A stretch of 64,000 nt of DNA from Halicephalobus mephisto (Eukaryota > Nematoda > Chromadorea > Rhabditida > Panagrolaimidae). Shown here piece by piece: positions 11,095 to 23,251 of the stretch. Each line of letters opens with the position of its first letter. The first letter of the stretch is position 1. The stretch covers positions 141,845 through 205,844 of the forward strand of contig SWDT01000185.1 in assembly GCA_009193035.1 (NCBI GenBank), given 5' to 3'. Below the pieces are notes generated by a model, which was not told the origin of the DNA, did no database searches, and saw only the letters and a program-made list of their open reading frames with translations. The translations under genes and the position numbers were made by a program.

Positions 11095-12745
11095 TTTAAG
11101 GTGAGCATTAGAATATGAATTTAGATTTTAAAAAGTGCTTGTCTGAGGTTAGGAAGTAGAATAAAAGTACAAATTTTTATTCATCTTCCATTGATGTCTA
11201 ATTAAGACAATTTTGATAAAATTTATAGTCCATTTTATAGCTATGAGATTCTGATAACAATTTTTCTAGAGTAAGATAATAAAGTAAAATGCATGCTATA
11301 TATCTATATTTAGCTGAGATAATGTTTAAAGTAAACTATACTTTATATATTATAATATATCTATTCAGAATCTACAAATTTTAAAAAGTACTTTTCTAAG
11401 GTTAGGAAGTAGAATAAAAGTACAAATTTTTATTCATCTTCCATTGAAACTTAATTAAGACAGTTTGATACAATTTTTAACTCATTTTATAGCTATGAGA
11501 TTTTGATAACCATTTTTCTTTAGTTAGGTATAGGGTAAAGTACAAATTTACCACACACAGAGATTTAGTTGAGATATTTTTTAAATAAACTATAGTTGAC
11601 TTTATATACTATAAGATATGTATACAGAATCTGCAGACAGATTTTGACAAACAGTTTTCTGAAGTGCGAAAATAAGCTAAAAATAAAATCTCATCCATCG
11701 CGTGTTGAAATTAAACTAATTTTTGAGTTCAACTTATAACTCATCCTGTAGTTCCGATTTACCTATTCGTAATCTATAGAGGGATTCTGATGGAACTTTT
11801 TCCAGACGACATAATAGACTAAAGTACAAAATCTCATCTATCGCGTGTTGAAATTAAACTAATTTTTGAGTTCAACTTATAACTCATCCTGTAGTTCCGA
11901 TTTACCTATTCAGAATCTATAGAGGGATTCTGATGGAACTTTTTCCAGACGACATAATAGACTAAAGTACAAAATCTCATCTGTCGCGTGTTGAAATTTA
12001 ATTAAAGTGGTATTTGATACAATAGTCTACTTTGTACTTATTGAGTGCATATTCAGAATCCACATTTATATTCTAATAAGCACTTTTATAGAGTAAAAGA
12101 ATATATTGAAAATGTAACATTTCATAAATCATGACTTGAGAAAGCGGAAGTAAACTTGTTCATTGCGTTAGTGAATGTTTAATATATTATTTCCCATGCT
12201 TATGTTTTTTATTTCAATTTCATCAATTGTAATAATTTTCCTTTGTAATTAGGACAGTTTCTCCTACTGATTACAACTATATAATTAGGTGTTCGAAAAA
12301 GTGATTAGAAACATTCAAAAATTTAAGCGAATGTGTTTAGGTAGTTGACGAGCAACGGATAAATCATTTTGAAAGCGCTTTTTTCTATTTTTATTTTATC
12401 AATTGTAGTAGTTCTTTTTTCATAATTAGATCTCTATTGTCTGGCACTTACAACTGTATAATTGGGTGTTCAAAAAATTAACTAAAAAAGTGGAGAAATT
12501 CAAGCGAATATGTTTAGATAGTTGACAGACTCTTGGTGAACCATTTTCAAAGCGTTCTTTTTCTACTTTAATTTTATCAATTGTATTAATTCTTTTTTAA
12601 ATTAAATCTACATCTTCCACTGATTCCAGCTATGTAATTAGTTTTTCGAAAAAGTGGTCATAAACACAAAAAATCGAGATTTAAAGATTTCCTAGGTTAC
12701 GTTGTTCTGACAAGAATCTTAGTAAAATTAAATTACAGATTCTGA
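11095..12745 (+). repeat. Long dispersed repeat family R1, copy 1
   Basis: A 1.65 kb block of internally tandem units. 11100-11640 holds two diverged copies of a unit with AGGTTAGGAAGTAGAATAAA. 11690-11990 holds about two and a half copies of a 142-bp unit starting CTCATCCATCGCGTGTTG. 12180-12720 holds three diverged units of about 180 bp beginning AATTTTATCAATTGTAG. It ends at AAATTACAGAT. The same series of units ends two other blocks in this window (24340-25105 and 36430-37312), always in the same orientation. No coding capacity is evident. Confidence 0.7.
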
Positions 12746-13282
12746 GTACGCTAGAATAATATACAATTTATCTTAGAATTCTCACTAAACTAAATGTACT
12801 TTTTAAGTGGTTATTTAAATTTATCTTTACTCTTAGGTTCTGCTGGTCTTATCTTTTTGAACTAACACTTAGTGAATTTTGCAGAATGTCTGGCTGTTTT
12901 TTCTATCCCCAATAATCGGATTTCTACTCCATTTTTAATCTTCTCTATTAAGCTTTAGATCTATCTATTGCCTTATTTGTCCAATATGGTCTTTCGGAAT
13001 AAATAGCACAATCAACTGTACAAAATAACGGAAAGTATGATAAGTCCTCCTGAGAAATTCGTTGATTGTGTATCTTGTGAGCTTATGACGAATCTTATGA
13101 TGGTCCCTAGCACTCTATATAGTTCCTTCATTATGGATTTATCTAAAGATAAACGTGTCTTACAAATGACAACAGAGTAAAACGGAATGAAGTCAATATG
13201 TCATAACTAGTCTCAACATCACAAGGAGAAATCATATATCGTTATTTACCACGTTCAGTTACTTTTTCTCCGAAATTTCACT
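12746..13282. other. Intergenic DNA, nothing assigned
   Basis: No open frame with splice context and no clear repeat copy was seen. Confidence 0.3.
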
Positions 13283-13431
13283 TACCGTATTTGCTCTATT
13301 TGTGGCACATCCTGAAGGTTTGAATGAAAGGAAGCTGATATGTGCAACAACAAAGTTAGATAACATACAAGTTCCTGATAGATTGATCGAAAAATAGTGG
13401 CACATGTGCCACAAATAGAGCAAATACGGTA
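13283..13431. mobile_element. MITE with 26-bp perfect inverted repeats and TA duplication
   Basis: The left arm 13285-13310 (CCGTATTTGCTCTATTTGTG...) is the exact reverse complement of 13404-13429. Each side is flanked by TA (13283-13284 and 13430-13431). A 145-bp non-coding body with perfect terminal inverted repeats and a TA target duplication is the structure of a Tc1/mariner-type MITE. Perfect identity of the arms suggests recent insertion. Confidence 0.75.
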
Positions 13432-14440
13432 TATTTGAAAATGAAAGCTCTCATTATGGTCTTCAAATGTTTCCGTAGTGGAGGTGACGTCAATTTTAGA
13501 CTATTCTTTACGCGAAATCCTGTTTCCAGTGGTAAACGATAAAACTGATTATAGTTATCAAGGATTGTCAAAACGGGCGTTGGCTTGATTATCTTCTTAT
13601 GTCATTATTTGCGGAAAATTCCACTTGCAACGATCAATAGGCGTAATTATCATCAATTTCAGGAACGTTCGCTCCAGAATTTGATTTTGCACAACTTAGG
13701 TTTAGTTTTACACGGATATTCACTGACACTAATAAATGCACAAAGTCGTCATTGTGGATTTTCATGACAAAAGTTTACTTCGCTTTTTTAGGGTATTATT
13801 TGCACAAAAAGTTGTTTATAAATGAAGTGGATTACTACGGACTTTTTGGGTTTTCGCTCCAGGACCAGACTTCATGATTAGATTGCGTTCAGACGGAAGT
13901 TTACTCAGATTATTAAATAACCTAGGTTGTCATAGTTATTGAGGACTTCCGTCATAGAAGTCACCTCCGGTCTATTCTTAAGGCAATATTTGTAAAAAAT
14001 TCTGCTCGTATTTGAAAATTAAAAAATCTTATTATGGTTATCAGGGACTTTCGCGATGAGAGTCAACTTCACTATATGTTGTTAGATTACTACTCGTGCG
14101 AAATCCTACTCACATGTGAGAATGAAAAGACTTATCATAATCATCAAAGTTTCGCGACGAAAGTTTATTTTCTATCATTCTTAGTTTTTTGGACGAAATG
14201 ACACCAGCACGTGGCGGAAAAAGGGCTCATCATGATCTAGGGGTTTTCTTGAAAAAAAATTGACTTCATTTTTTGGGGTTGGTCGGTTAGAGGAAATCCG
14301 ACTCGCGATGGTAAATGAACGGACTTCTTTGGTCTTCGAGGATTTCGTAGCGGAAATCGAGTTCCTGTTCTGGGATAAATTAAAAACAAAAGGTTTACAT
14401 TTTTATTAATCTTTGTTCATTTAAAAAAAATTAAAAGATC
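13432..14440. repeat. Strongly degenerate tandem repeat region
   Basis: A theme of about 150-180 bp (TTATGGT.TTCA..., then AGGAAATCC.ACTC or CGCGAAATCCTG) recurs four or five times with heavy divergence. Short open frames appear on both strands, but none has consistent splice sites. Confidence 0.45.
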
Positions 14441-14539
14441 TCCGTAATTAATCCTATCTGAAGCGCTGGATGCGAAGACGGATCAGAGTGGCCTGATTTC
14501 CGAAGTTAACACCGGCTTTTTTTAATTCTTGAATAACTA

Positions 14540-14735
14540 TAGAAATACAAAAAAAATAACTTTTTGCTCCGTAAAAATTGCGAAATGTAACGAAAATATG
14601 ACACAATCGTCACATTTTTCATGAATATTTGACTTTTGTGACGAAAATTAAAAATAATAGTAACGATTTGAATTTGTTACTGTACTAAAAATTACGTTTT
14701 TTTATGTACAGTATTCTTGATATTTTTCAATTTTG
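14540..14735 (+). repeat. Dispersed repeat copy related to 6470-6620
   Basis: Shares AACTTTTTGCTCCGTAA, AATCGTCACATTTTT, and ACTAAAA(G/A)TTACGTTTTTT followed by AGTATTCTT with 6480-6615, in the same orientation. It lies 200 bp upstream of the aquaporin start. Confidence 0.6.
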
Positions 14736-14946
14736 CCGCTATTCGTTTATGTGATTCTAAAAATCCAAACTTAAAATTTTTATTCCAATGTTAAATTTTC
14801 TGATATTTTCGTTTTTATCATTAAAGTAAAATCCCTTGAATATTCCTTTCAAAAAAAAATTTTTTTCGTTTTTAATCGGATTACGGTATCTGTCTGATCT
14901 TCAACGTCGAAATCTGAAATTTGATTGTAAAAATTTTTGAAGGAAA

Positions 14947-17900
14947 ATGAGCGTTCATTACGATACAGAACGTCATGAACACAACGGCTCCAGAAGACTG
15001 CCCCCGATGAGACGATCACCCCAGGGCGTCAGACCCGAGGGTTCCTCCCCTCCCACCGTCCCTGCTTATAATGGGAGTTTCGTCAACGTAAGTACTTTTT
15101 ATTTTTATGAGAAGTGAATTGATAACATTGGAATCTTCACTTAATTCGTTGACTTGTTTTGTTTCATTTTATTGCTTTAGAATATCATAAAATTTTTCAT
15201 TTTTTTCCTTAATTGAAGATTTTAGAATTTTTAGGAATCTTATAAAAGTTGTTACAAATTTTTGAATTCCGAAAAATCTTCCAGAATCTAGTGAATAATT
15301 CCAAAGTTTTCCAAAATATTAGAAAAATTTTAAAATTCTTTCGAAATTTCATGTTTTTGATTTTTCAGAATCCAGTCGATAATTCTGAAATCTAAGAATT
15401 TTATAAAAATTTTCCAGAATTTTCCGAAATTCCATAATATTTCAGAATTTATTAATTTTTTTAGAATAAAAATTTTAAAATATATATTTTTGAAGTTTCT
15501 AGAATCTGCAAAAAATTGTGTAAATGTTTTTAATTTTTTCGAGAATTTTGTTTTTTTTAGAATTTATTAATTTTTTTAGAATAAAAATTTTAAAATATAA
15601 ATTTTCAAAATTTCTAGAATCTTCTACACGACTTTTTGGAGATTCTGAAAAATAGATGATTTTAAATTTTTCGAGAATTTTATTTTTTTTAGAATTTATT
15701 AATTTTTTTAAAATAAAAATTTTAAAATATAAATTTTCGAAGTTTCTAGAATCTTCTACACGACTTTTTGAAGATTCTGAAAATAGATAATATTTAATTT
15801 TCTAAGAATTTTGTTTTTTTTAGAATTTATTAATTTTTTTAGAATAAAAATTCCAAAATATAAATTTTCAAAATTTCTAGAATCTTCTACACGACTTTTT
15901 GAAGATTCTGAAAACTTCAAAAATTCAGATGAAAATTTCGAAACTAAAATTTAAAATTTCATATTTTAAAATTTTATAAAAAATTATAAAAATAGGATAT
16001 TTGAAAATTTTTTAATTTCGTAAAATTTATCTTATTTTTTATTTTTATTTTTTTTTTGTAATTGAATAAATCTAACATGGCAGTTAAGTAAAAAAAACAA
16101 TTTTTAAATAAATTTCCAAATTAACCAAAGTTGAAAAAAAGCAACTTCATAAAATCCAAAAATTCGTTTGAAAACAATTTCGTAAAAATATATGTTTTTA
16201 TTTTCGAAACATGATTTCTTCCACTTTATCAAGAAATTTCACTTCATGCGTGTATTTAATTTTTTATATTTTTCAATAACGAATAATGGAACCCGTCTTC
16301 GACGAAATATCTGATTGTATGACAATTACGAAATTATCACGTAAAATCATCGCGCAGGTTACTGTATTTTTTATGAGATTCTTCATATTTGCTTTGAGAT
16401 ATCTTCACAACAACGCTCATTTATCATTTTTATAACATAAAATATAAGATTGTATAACAACAATTACGAAATAACTGTCACATAAAATCATCGCGCAGGT
16501 TACTGTAGTTTTCATGAGTTCTTTTATATTTATTTTGAGATATCTTCACAACAACGCTCATTTATCATTTTTATAACATAAAATATAAAATATAAGATTG
16601 TATAACAACAATTATGAAATAATTGTCACATAAAATCACTGCGCAGATTACTGTAGTTTTCATGAGATTCTTCATATTTACTTTGAGATATCTTCACAAC
16701 AGCGTTCATTTATCATTTTTTATAACACAAGGTATAAGGCAAATTTAAAATCACTGTGCAGATTACTGTAGTTTTCATGAGATCTTTCATATTTGCTTTG
16801 AGATATCTTCACAACAGCGTTCATTTATCATTTTTATAACATAAAATATAAAATATAAGATTGTATAACAAAAATTACGAAATTATCACATAAAATCACC
16901 CCACAGGTTACTGTAATTTTCATGAGATTCTTCATATTTGCTTTGAAGCAACTTCATAACAACGCCTATTTCCGTTTTTTTATAGTATAAAATTTTAACT
17001 TTATTCTGGAAAGGAACTAAAAAAGTCAAAAACACGGTTGAACGCTCTTCGATGGGCAATTTCGGGACCGGAAGTTCGGACCGATTAAGCAGTTCTGCTT
17101 TGTTCGGCCTTTTATCTCGGATTTTCGACGGTTTTTCCGACTTTAAATTCCAACTTTACTGTCCGGATTCTGAATAAGGAATTACTGTCAAATTACAAAT
17201 TTATTAATGATAGCGAAATTGAAAAATTTCACTAAAGAGGTTTGATTTTTAATTTTTTGGAAAATTTATTTTTTTAAATAAAATAAAAAATTTAAATTTT
17301 TGGAGAATTTATTTTTTAAATAAAATTAAAAATTAAAATTTTTCGGAAAATTTATTTTTTTAAATAAAATAAAAAATTAAAATTTTTGGAGAATTTATTT
17401 TTTAAATAAAATAAAATTTTTCAAGATTACTGTAGGTTCAAATTTTTTGTACATGTTTAAAGTAGTAAATTTTTGAAAAATTATTTCCGTCACGGCCCTG
17501 TGTGGAAATTTAAAACAAGTTACTGTAGCAATATTTACTGTTTTCTAGTGTACTGTAATTAAAATTACAATTGAAAAAATTTAAAATTATAAATCAAAAT
17601 TCGAAATTTTTCTTTAAAAAAAAGTTCCGTTTTTGTTCTACCACGAAAAACGTTTATTTTTTTTCTTTAAATTTAATATGTAAACAATAGTCCTTGTTCG
17701 AAAAATCATTTTTTAAAAAAATTGATTTTTTTACAACTTTTTAGGGACAATATTGTCATGTCATGTTGCTCTAGAAAAAAGTGATTTTTGATATTGATTT
17801 ACCAAATTATTTTTTGCTTAATTTTCGTGCAAATTTTGACCCGAACGTCATGTTCCATCGTCGTTTAGGTGTTAAACTAGAAAATACGGTAATACAGTAT

Positions 17901-20528
17901 TTAAATAATTTTTTAACTTATCTAAAACAAAGTGATACAGTATTCAAGAAGTTTTTAAAAATTGTCCTATATTAACACGTAAATGACAGTCCTTATTCGA
18001 AAAATCATTTTTTAAAAAAATTGATTTTTTTACAACTTTTTAGGGACAATATTGTCATGTCATGTTGCTCTAGAAAAAAGTGATTTTTGACATTGATTTA
18101 CCAAATTATTTTTTGCTTAATTTTCATGCAAATTTTGACCCGAAGGATCGAACTTGTCGGATCCGAACGTCATGTCCCATCGTCGTTTAGGTGTTAAATA
18201 TTGTTAGATTTTGGATAAGGGACTTCTGATCCACCTAGAGATGAGAAAAAAAATACAAAATTGATTCATTAATCGAAAGCGGGATATCTCTAAAAATATT
18301 ACGAAATACACCCAATTTTTTCATCAGTCCACAATCGTAAATTTTCCGTTCCTCAGGGTATTTCCCTCCGGGACCAACGCTGTGAAGACTTGCAAGCAAA
18401 TCCATAGATGTACGGTCTAAGACATTTTTAAATCTTAAATTTCGTGGGTTAGTAGTCATTTATAAAATCTAGTCACTTTAAAGATAGTAGATAACTTTGT
18501 TGCTTTTTTGTGCGAAATAGGAATAAAATTTTTAAATCTTAAATTTCGTGGATTATTTTATCCGAAATGTCCCGAAATTTTAATTTTGGATCTAGTTGTG
18601 TTTTTTGACCAAATTTTCCGTTTCGAAATAAAGTTGATCCGTTACGTAATTCAAGCCCACAAGACGGCCAAAATCTGCTTGGAACAATTATCCTGGACCC
18701 AAAAAATATTCCACGAGAGTATATCCGGATAAAAGTTTTGGACATTTATAGAGTCCAATGTTGAAACTATGGCGGTAAGGCCGAAGGGTAAGGTCAGTAT
18801 GATGATCAACGTCGTAAAAATTAAAAATAGATATTCTTACAAAATAGTCTTGACACGAATTTCTGAAACTTTGAAAATTATAATACTAAAAATTAAAAAT
18901 AGATATTCTCACGAAAGAATCTTGACACGAATTTCTGAAACTTTTTAGAAACTTTAAAAATCATAATATTAAAAATAGATATTCTTACGAAATAGTCTTG
19001 ACACGAATTTTCGAAACTTTAAAAATCATAATACTAAAAATTAAAAATAGATATTCTTACAAAATAGTCTTGACACGAATTTCTGAAACTTTTTAGAAAC
19101 TTTAAAAATCATAATACTAAAAATTAAAAATATATATTCTTCCGAAATAGTCTCGACACGAATTTCTGAAACTTTTTAGAAACTTTTAGGATACTAAATT
19201 CGAAATCTTCATTAAATTTTGTCTGAATTCTGGGATTTTATATTTTTTTATTTTAGAAAAAGTTGAGAACTTCTATTTGATTCTGGAAGATTCCATAAAA
19301 TTCTACAATAATTCAGAATCTTCAATTTGATTCTGAACAGTTCTATGAAATTTTAAATTTTTGTTGGATTTTGAATAATTTTATAAAGTTCTATAAAATT
19401 TTCAATGATTTCAAAATTATCTACAAAATTCTGGAAGATTTTAAAGAATTTTCAATTTTTTTGGATTCTAAATAATTTTATAAAATTTTCAATGATTTCA
19501 AAATTCTGGAAGATTTTAAAGAAATTAAAAACTTTTTTTGGATTTTGAATAATTTTATAAAATTTTGAAATTGTAAAAATTTAAAATTTTTTTGGATTTT
19601 GAATAATTTTATAAAATTCTAAGATTTTAAAGAATTTTCAATTTTTTTGGATTTTGAGTAATTTTATAAAATTTTGAAATTATTTATGAAATTTTAGAAA
19701 ATTACAGTTTAATCAACTTTGAAATTACAGCTCTTCAAGGACAACTGGCAGATGGATGCTATGGCTTCTCTTTCCGGCGATCTCGAAAGTCGTCCATACA
19801 AAATCTGGAACAAATGTCTCGCTGAATTCGTCGGAACCTGTATTTTCGTCTACATCGGCACTATGAACGGAACTGCTGGTGGTACTAGTGGTTTAATCGG
19901 AGCTGCATTAGCTCATGGATTTACAATTTTCACTATGGTAGCCACATTCGGACATATCTCCGGAGGCCATTTTAATCCAGCCGTATCCTTAGGAGTAGCA
20001 CTTTCAAGAAAACTTCCTCCACTTCATCTCCCCTTCTACGTCATCAGTCAGCTCCTCGGCGGATGTGTCGGAGCCGTCCTTTGTCGAGGATGTACAACCA
20101 AAGAAACCTACACTTCCGGAGTCGGAGGTGCTACACTTCTGAATCCCGACAGTACCTGGTCCGAAGGTTTCTTAACTGAAATAATGTTAACTGCCATTCT
20201 CGTTACCGTAATCCTTTTAACAGCTGTAGACACAACTACCAACATTCTCGCTCCTCTTGCAATTGGATTAACATTATCCTTAGATATTCTCGCAGGTGGT
20301 ACAGTAACTGGAGCATCTATGAATCCAGCACGAAGTTTTGGACCAAACATAATGGCATCAGCTTTTGTTTCTTTTTCACAACGAAAAACTCTCAGTCTTC
20401 CTTTCAGTACTTCATCTGATATTTGGAATTATCATTGGATCTACTGGGCCGGTCCAATAGTCGGAGCCGCTCTTGCCGCTTCACTCTACCGTATCTTCTT
20501 CGGCAGAAACAACAATCGTCTTATTTAA
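14947..20528 (+). CDS. Aquaporin
   Basis: Exon 1 is 14947-15087 (47 codons, MSVHYDTERHEHNGSRRLPP..., ending at GTAAGT). Exon 2 is 19731-20528 after GAAATTACAG. The phases match and give 312 residues. Exon 2 carries the whole channel: GHFNPAVSLG (first NPA at about residue 129) and GASMNPARSFGPN (second NPA at about 245 with the selectivity-filter Arg at 248), six hydrophobic helices, and a C-terminal HWIYWAGPIVGA signature. Before its second NPA (ASMNPAR) an Ala sits where AQP1 has its mercury-sensitive Cys. The HWIYWAGPIVGA ending resembles nematode AQP-4/5/6-type channels, but assignment to water or glycerol transport is uncertain. The N-terminal 60 residues are cytosolic and Arg/Pro-rich. 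The 4.6 kb intron is repeat-filled and could hide an alternative first exon. Confidence 0.93.
16275..16985 (+). repeat. Tandem repeat in the aquaporin intron, about five copies
   Basis: A unit of about 120-145 bp recurs with starts near 16352, 16491, 16632, 16751 and 16897. Each copy contains CGCAGGTTACTGTAGTTTTC, followed by GAGATATCTTCACAACA and CATTTATCATTTTTATAAC. Copies differ by short indels. Confidence 0.8.
17052..17177 (+). CDS. Small open frame inside the aquaporin intron
   Basis: Forty-one codons starting MGNFGTGSSDRLSSSALFGL and ending LYCPDSE before TAA. The base composition is less AT-rich than the surrounding intron. No strong donor or acceptor frames it. It might be an alternative first exon of the aquaporin, a small independent gene, or chance. 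Confidence 0.2.
   Translation: MGNFGTGSSDRLSSSALFGLLSRIFDGFSDFKFQLYCPDSE
17210..17420. repeat. Short AT-rich tandem repeat
   Basis: Four copies of a 50-60 bp unit of the form GGAAAATTTATTTTTTTAAA, then TAAAATAAAAAATT. Confidence 0.6.
17680..18205 (+). repeat. Direct duplication of about 200 bp in the aquaporin intron
   Basis: The blocks 17684-17878 and 17977-18200 are nearly identical (shared GGGACAATATTGTCATGTCA and CATCGTCGTTTAGGTGTTAA). The second copy carries a 25-bp insertion containing GGATCGAACTTGTCGGATC. The core GACAATATTGTC is itself palindromic. Confidence 0.8.
18235..18760. mobile_element. Fragment related to the inverted-repeat element at 6.1-7.6 kb
   Basis: On the minus strand 18320-18420 reads DLLASLHSVGPGGKYPEE, comparable to the arm peptide at 7.4 kb; on the plus strand CTCAGGGTATTTCCCT.CGG and ACCAACGCTGTG match 6255-6295. 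The block TTAAATCTTAAATTTCGTGG occurs twice (about 18430 and 18533). This looks like an old repeat fragment and not an aquaporin exon. Confidence 0.45.
18800..19200 (+). repeat. Tandem repeat, about five copies
   Basis: Units of 70-110 bp contain ATAGATATTCTTACAAAATA, then TCTTGACACGAATTTCTGAA and a variable number of AACTTTTTAGAAACTTT. Copy starts lie near 18826, 18900, 18971, 19046 and 19127. Confidence 0.75.
19201..19720 (+). repeat. Degenerate tandem repeat before aquaporin exon 2
   Basis: Loose repetition of TTTTTTGGATTTTGAATAAT followed by TTTATAAAATT in units of 60-75 bp, continuing up to the acceptor of exon 2. Confidence 0.55.
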
Positions 20529-20558
20529 TTTTTTTCATTTTTTCCAACTTTACCAAAA

Positions 20559-20564
20559 AAATAA
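20559..20564 (+). terminator. Candidate poly(A) signal of the aquaporin gene
   Basis: AATAAA about 30 bases after the stop codon. The converging MTA-like gene stops at 20671, so the two 3' ends are within about 140 bp and may overlap. Confidence 0.5.
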
Positions 20565-20670
20565 AAAATTACAGATCATTCAAAATGTCCTCAACAAACT
20601 CGGACACAAAAGTATAAAAAGCAAAATTGATTATAACAGTTCAAAAATAAATAAAACCATGTTCCAAAAT

Positions 20671-23177
20671 TTAGCGACGGTTACCGTTTCTTTTGTATGT
20701 TTGAGTAGCAATATATTCCATCAACGACGACGATAGACGTATATTTGGTACCAATTGACGTATAGTTCCAATTATTTCAGATGCATCACGATTGAATAAA
20801 TTATCCAAAGCCGCTTTTTGATTAACTTCCTTAAATGGATTCCTTGATAACTTCCTCGGATTAAAGATTTCCTTCGGCGCAAATTTTCTTGCAGCTTTGT
20901 GGATCAAATTTGCATGGAAAAAGAAGGCTTGAGCCGTTTTACTTGGTTGAGTCAATAGATTCATTGCTTGTTGATTCGCTGTCAATATGCCCGGAGGCAA
21001 TTTTGCAATTATATTCGGGTTCAATTTAGCTAATTGTCTAAATTGATTCGCCAGATCTGCTGTACTTTGAATAGTTCCACGATTAATTCCTGTAGAATTG
21101 ATGATTGTCATTTGTTTCTGAAGCGAGTTATCAGGAATCTGAGATTCTGACACAGCAAATCTCTCATTTGGATGTGGCTTCTGAAGTCCTCCACGACGTT
21201 TCCATCCACTCCAACAATCATGACAAACTCTCAATTTCAAATGACTGGGTCCCCAATGATACCAATTCAACGATTCCTTATTTCCACAGCTTTCACATGA
21301 TTGAGAACTGACTACGTTTTCTGTTCCATTCGACATTCCAGCAATCTGACAAGGACTCGCTTTGTTGTAATGAGGAATATATACTTGCTTCAGTTTACCA
21401 TCATTCATCTGTTGTTTTTTCTGGTTTCTTGATTCTGTATATCTGCCAGAAGTCTTGTACATGTAATAATACTCAACAATATCCTTGACAGATTTCCATC
21501 CAAGCTAAAATCAACCAATTATTAACTCGAAAAATAATTTTTTGTCAAGAAATATATCGCAACTTTTTTGAAAATGTTCAAGTTTAAATCTCAGTTTCAA
21601 AATTTGCATTAGATTCTAGAACAATCCAGAAACATCCTACTAAACTTCAGAAATCTGCAAAATTTCAATTTAAAAACTTACACAATGAGATCTGATTTCA
21701 TGAAAATCCTTGTTGTACTTTTCCAAAGCTTCAGCAAAGATATGAGCTTCAGCAGGAGACCATTCTTCTAATTGATCACGACACAAAAGTGGTCCTCCAA
21801 GATTGACAGTTTTGTTGCCAGAAGAAGCATCTACTTCAACAGGGTAATGACTTTTGATCGGTGGAGGAACTAGGTACTTGACAGCTTTCCCGAGATCATA
21901 GTCAGCATGATGAAGAATAGCCAAAGCATGAAACAACGTTATATCTCTACTTGCAGCAGCAGCAGTCACTTGCAAAGTCGGCATTTTCAAAGAACAATTA
22001 CCTTCCAGAGCCCTTGCGAAGGTTCCGACAGCTCTTGCAAGAATTAAATACTGATCAATTTCACGTTCGGATAGTGAATGATGAGGATGATAGACTAATG
22101 TTTCTCTTCCATCCGGAAGAATAGGAATATTGTCGCTTGATCTTTCTTCCCATGGGACAACTTTCTTGGCTGCAGGTTCGTCGTCATCGTCATCTGCAAT
22201 TTCGAGTCCTGATTCGCCTCTCCTTTTCCGTTCTTCTGTAGCCAACTTTTTCAAAACAACTGGTGTCGGTTCTGGGATTACCGCTTGGTGTTTCTCCCCC
22301 ACTTGTAGACTTCCCTTATCCGCCAAAAGTGTCTCATTCGTAGGGTCATAAACGAGGGAATAAAAATACGAATCTTCTTTGTCGAGGTACATGTCTGGGG
22401 TTTCGACTTCGGAAAGCAACACCACCGAGCACTTTCCTCTGATGTTCGTTGCTGAAAGGGTCTCCATCTGCCTGGACATGAAGAGTTCTCTCTGTCGAAG
22501 GAGATGGATCTTTTCTGGAGGCAACTTCTCTGCTCCAGGAGGCAGTCCACCAAAATGAGTCAGTTCTGGATGTTCTTCTTCTTTCTCTAGAGTCTTTTCG
22601 TCTTTTATTTCATCCTTTATCGGAGCATCTATTTCCATAGCTAAAAAGTCATTTTTAAAATCGGGTGTTTTCATATAAAAATTAGATTTCTCAGGATCCT
22701 TGGATGGAAACTGATCTTTTGTCATGTGAATTTGTGAAATAAACACGAACCTTCATCTTTGGAACCGTCCTCCACTCCATTTTCCGTTTTCGAATCCCCA
22801 TTGGAACCTTCCTCTTTCTTGGGCAACAGAGTCGCTTTGTGTTCTGAAAACCACTTTTACCAATAACTACCGGATGAGAACTTACTCAAAGTGGCTCTAT
22901 CTGCTTCATCGACGATTTTTAACAGTTTTTCTGGGATATCCCTTCTGCGGTAAAAACAAACAACCCTGGCTTCGACGTTCCCATTGGAACCCTAAAGAAG
23001 AGCCATTCATATATCGAAAAAACAAATCCCACCTTCTGGAGTTCATCAATTCTCCGGATTTGATAAGGCAAATTCGGAGCGTCTTCGAAATAAACATAAT
23101 CTTCAAAATTAATCAATAAAAATTAAAATTTAATAATCAAAAAACAAACCTCCAACTCGGTACATGTTCTGGGTCAT
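20671..23177 (-). CDS. MTA: MTA-family NuRD chromatin-remodelling subunit (BAH-ELM2-SANT-GATA)
   Basis: Six exons in phase: 23150-23177, 23033-23100, 22886-22991, 22751-22843, 21682-22715 and 20671-21504, giving about 720 residues. The start [19 protein letters not shown] matches the MTA BAH opening, and the BAH domain continues through [18 protein letters not shown] and [17 protein letters not shown] (to about 228). An ELM2-like segment follows ([18 protein letters not shown], then [11 protein letters not shown] and [14 protein letters not shown]). The SANT domain is at about 411-460 ([20 protein letters not shown]...[17 protein letters not shown]). The GATA-type finger is at about 513-540 (CESC...CHDC). 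NuRD MTA proteins scaffold HDAC1/2 and bind chromatin; nematode relatives are lin-40 and egl-27. Introns are tiny (49, 41, 42 and 35 bp). The fourth could instead use a donor 15 bp upstream (50-bp intron). An N-terminal extension is possible. Confidence 0.95.
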
Positions 23178-23251
23178 TTTGACGATTGAATCACTTTCCC
23201 CTTGAGGGTATATGTGAGATAACAGATGAAAATATGGGATGAGTAAGTACC

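Noticed and set aside
14455..14520. Resemblance of a GC-richer patch to a 5S rRNA or tRNA internal region
   Set aside because: No matching stems or conserved boxes in order; similarity is limited to a few words such as GAAGTTAA.
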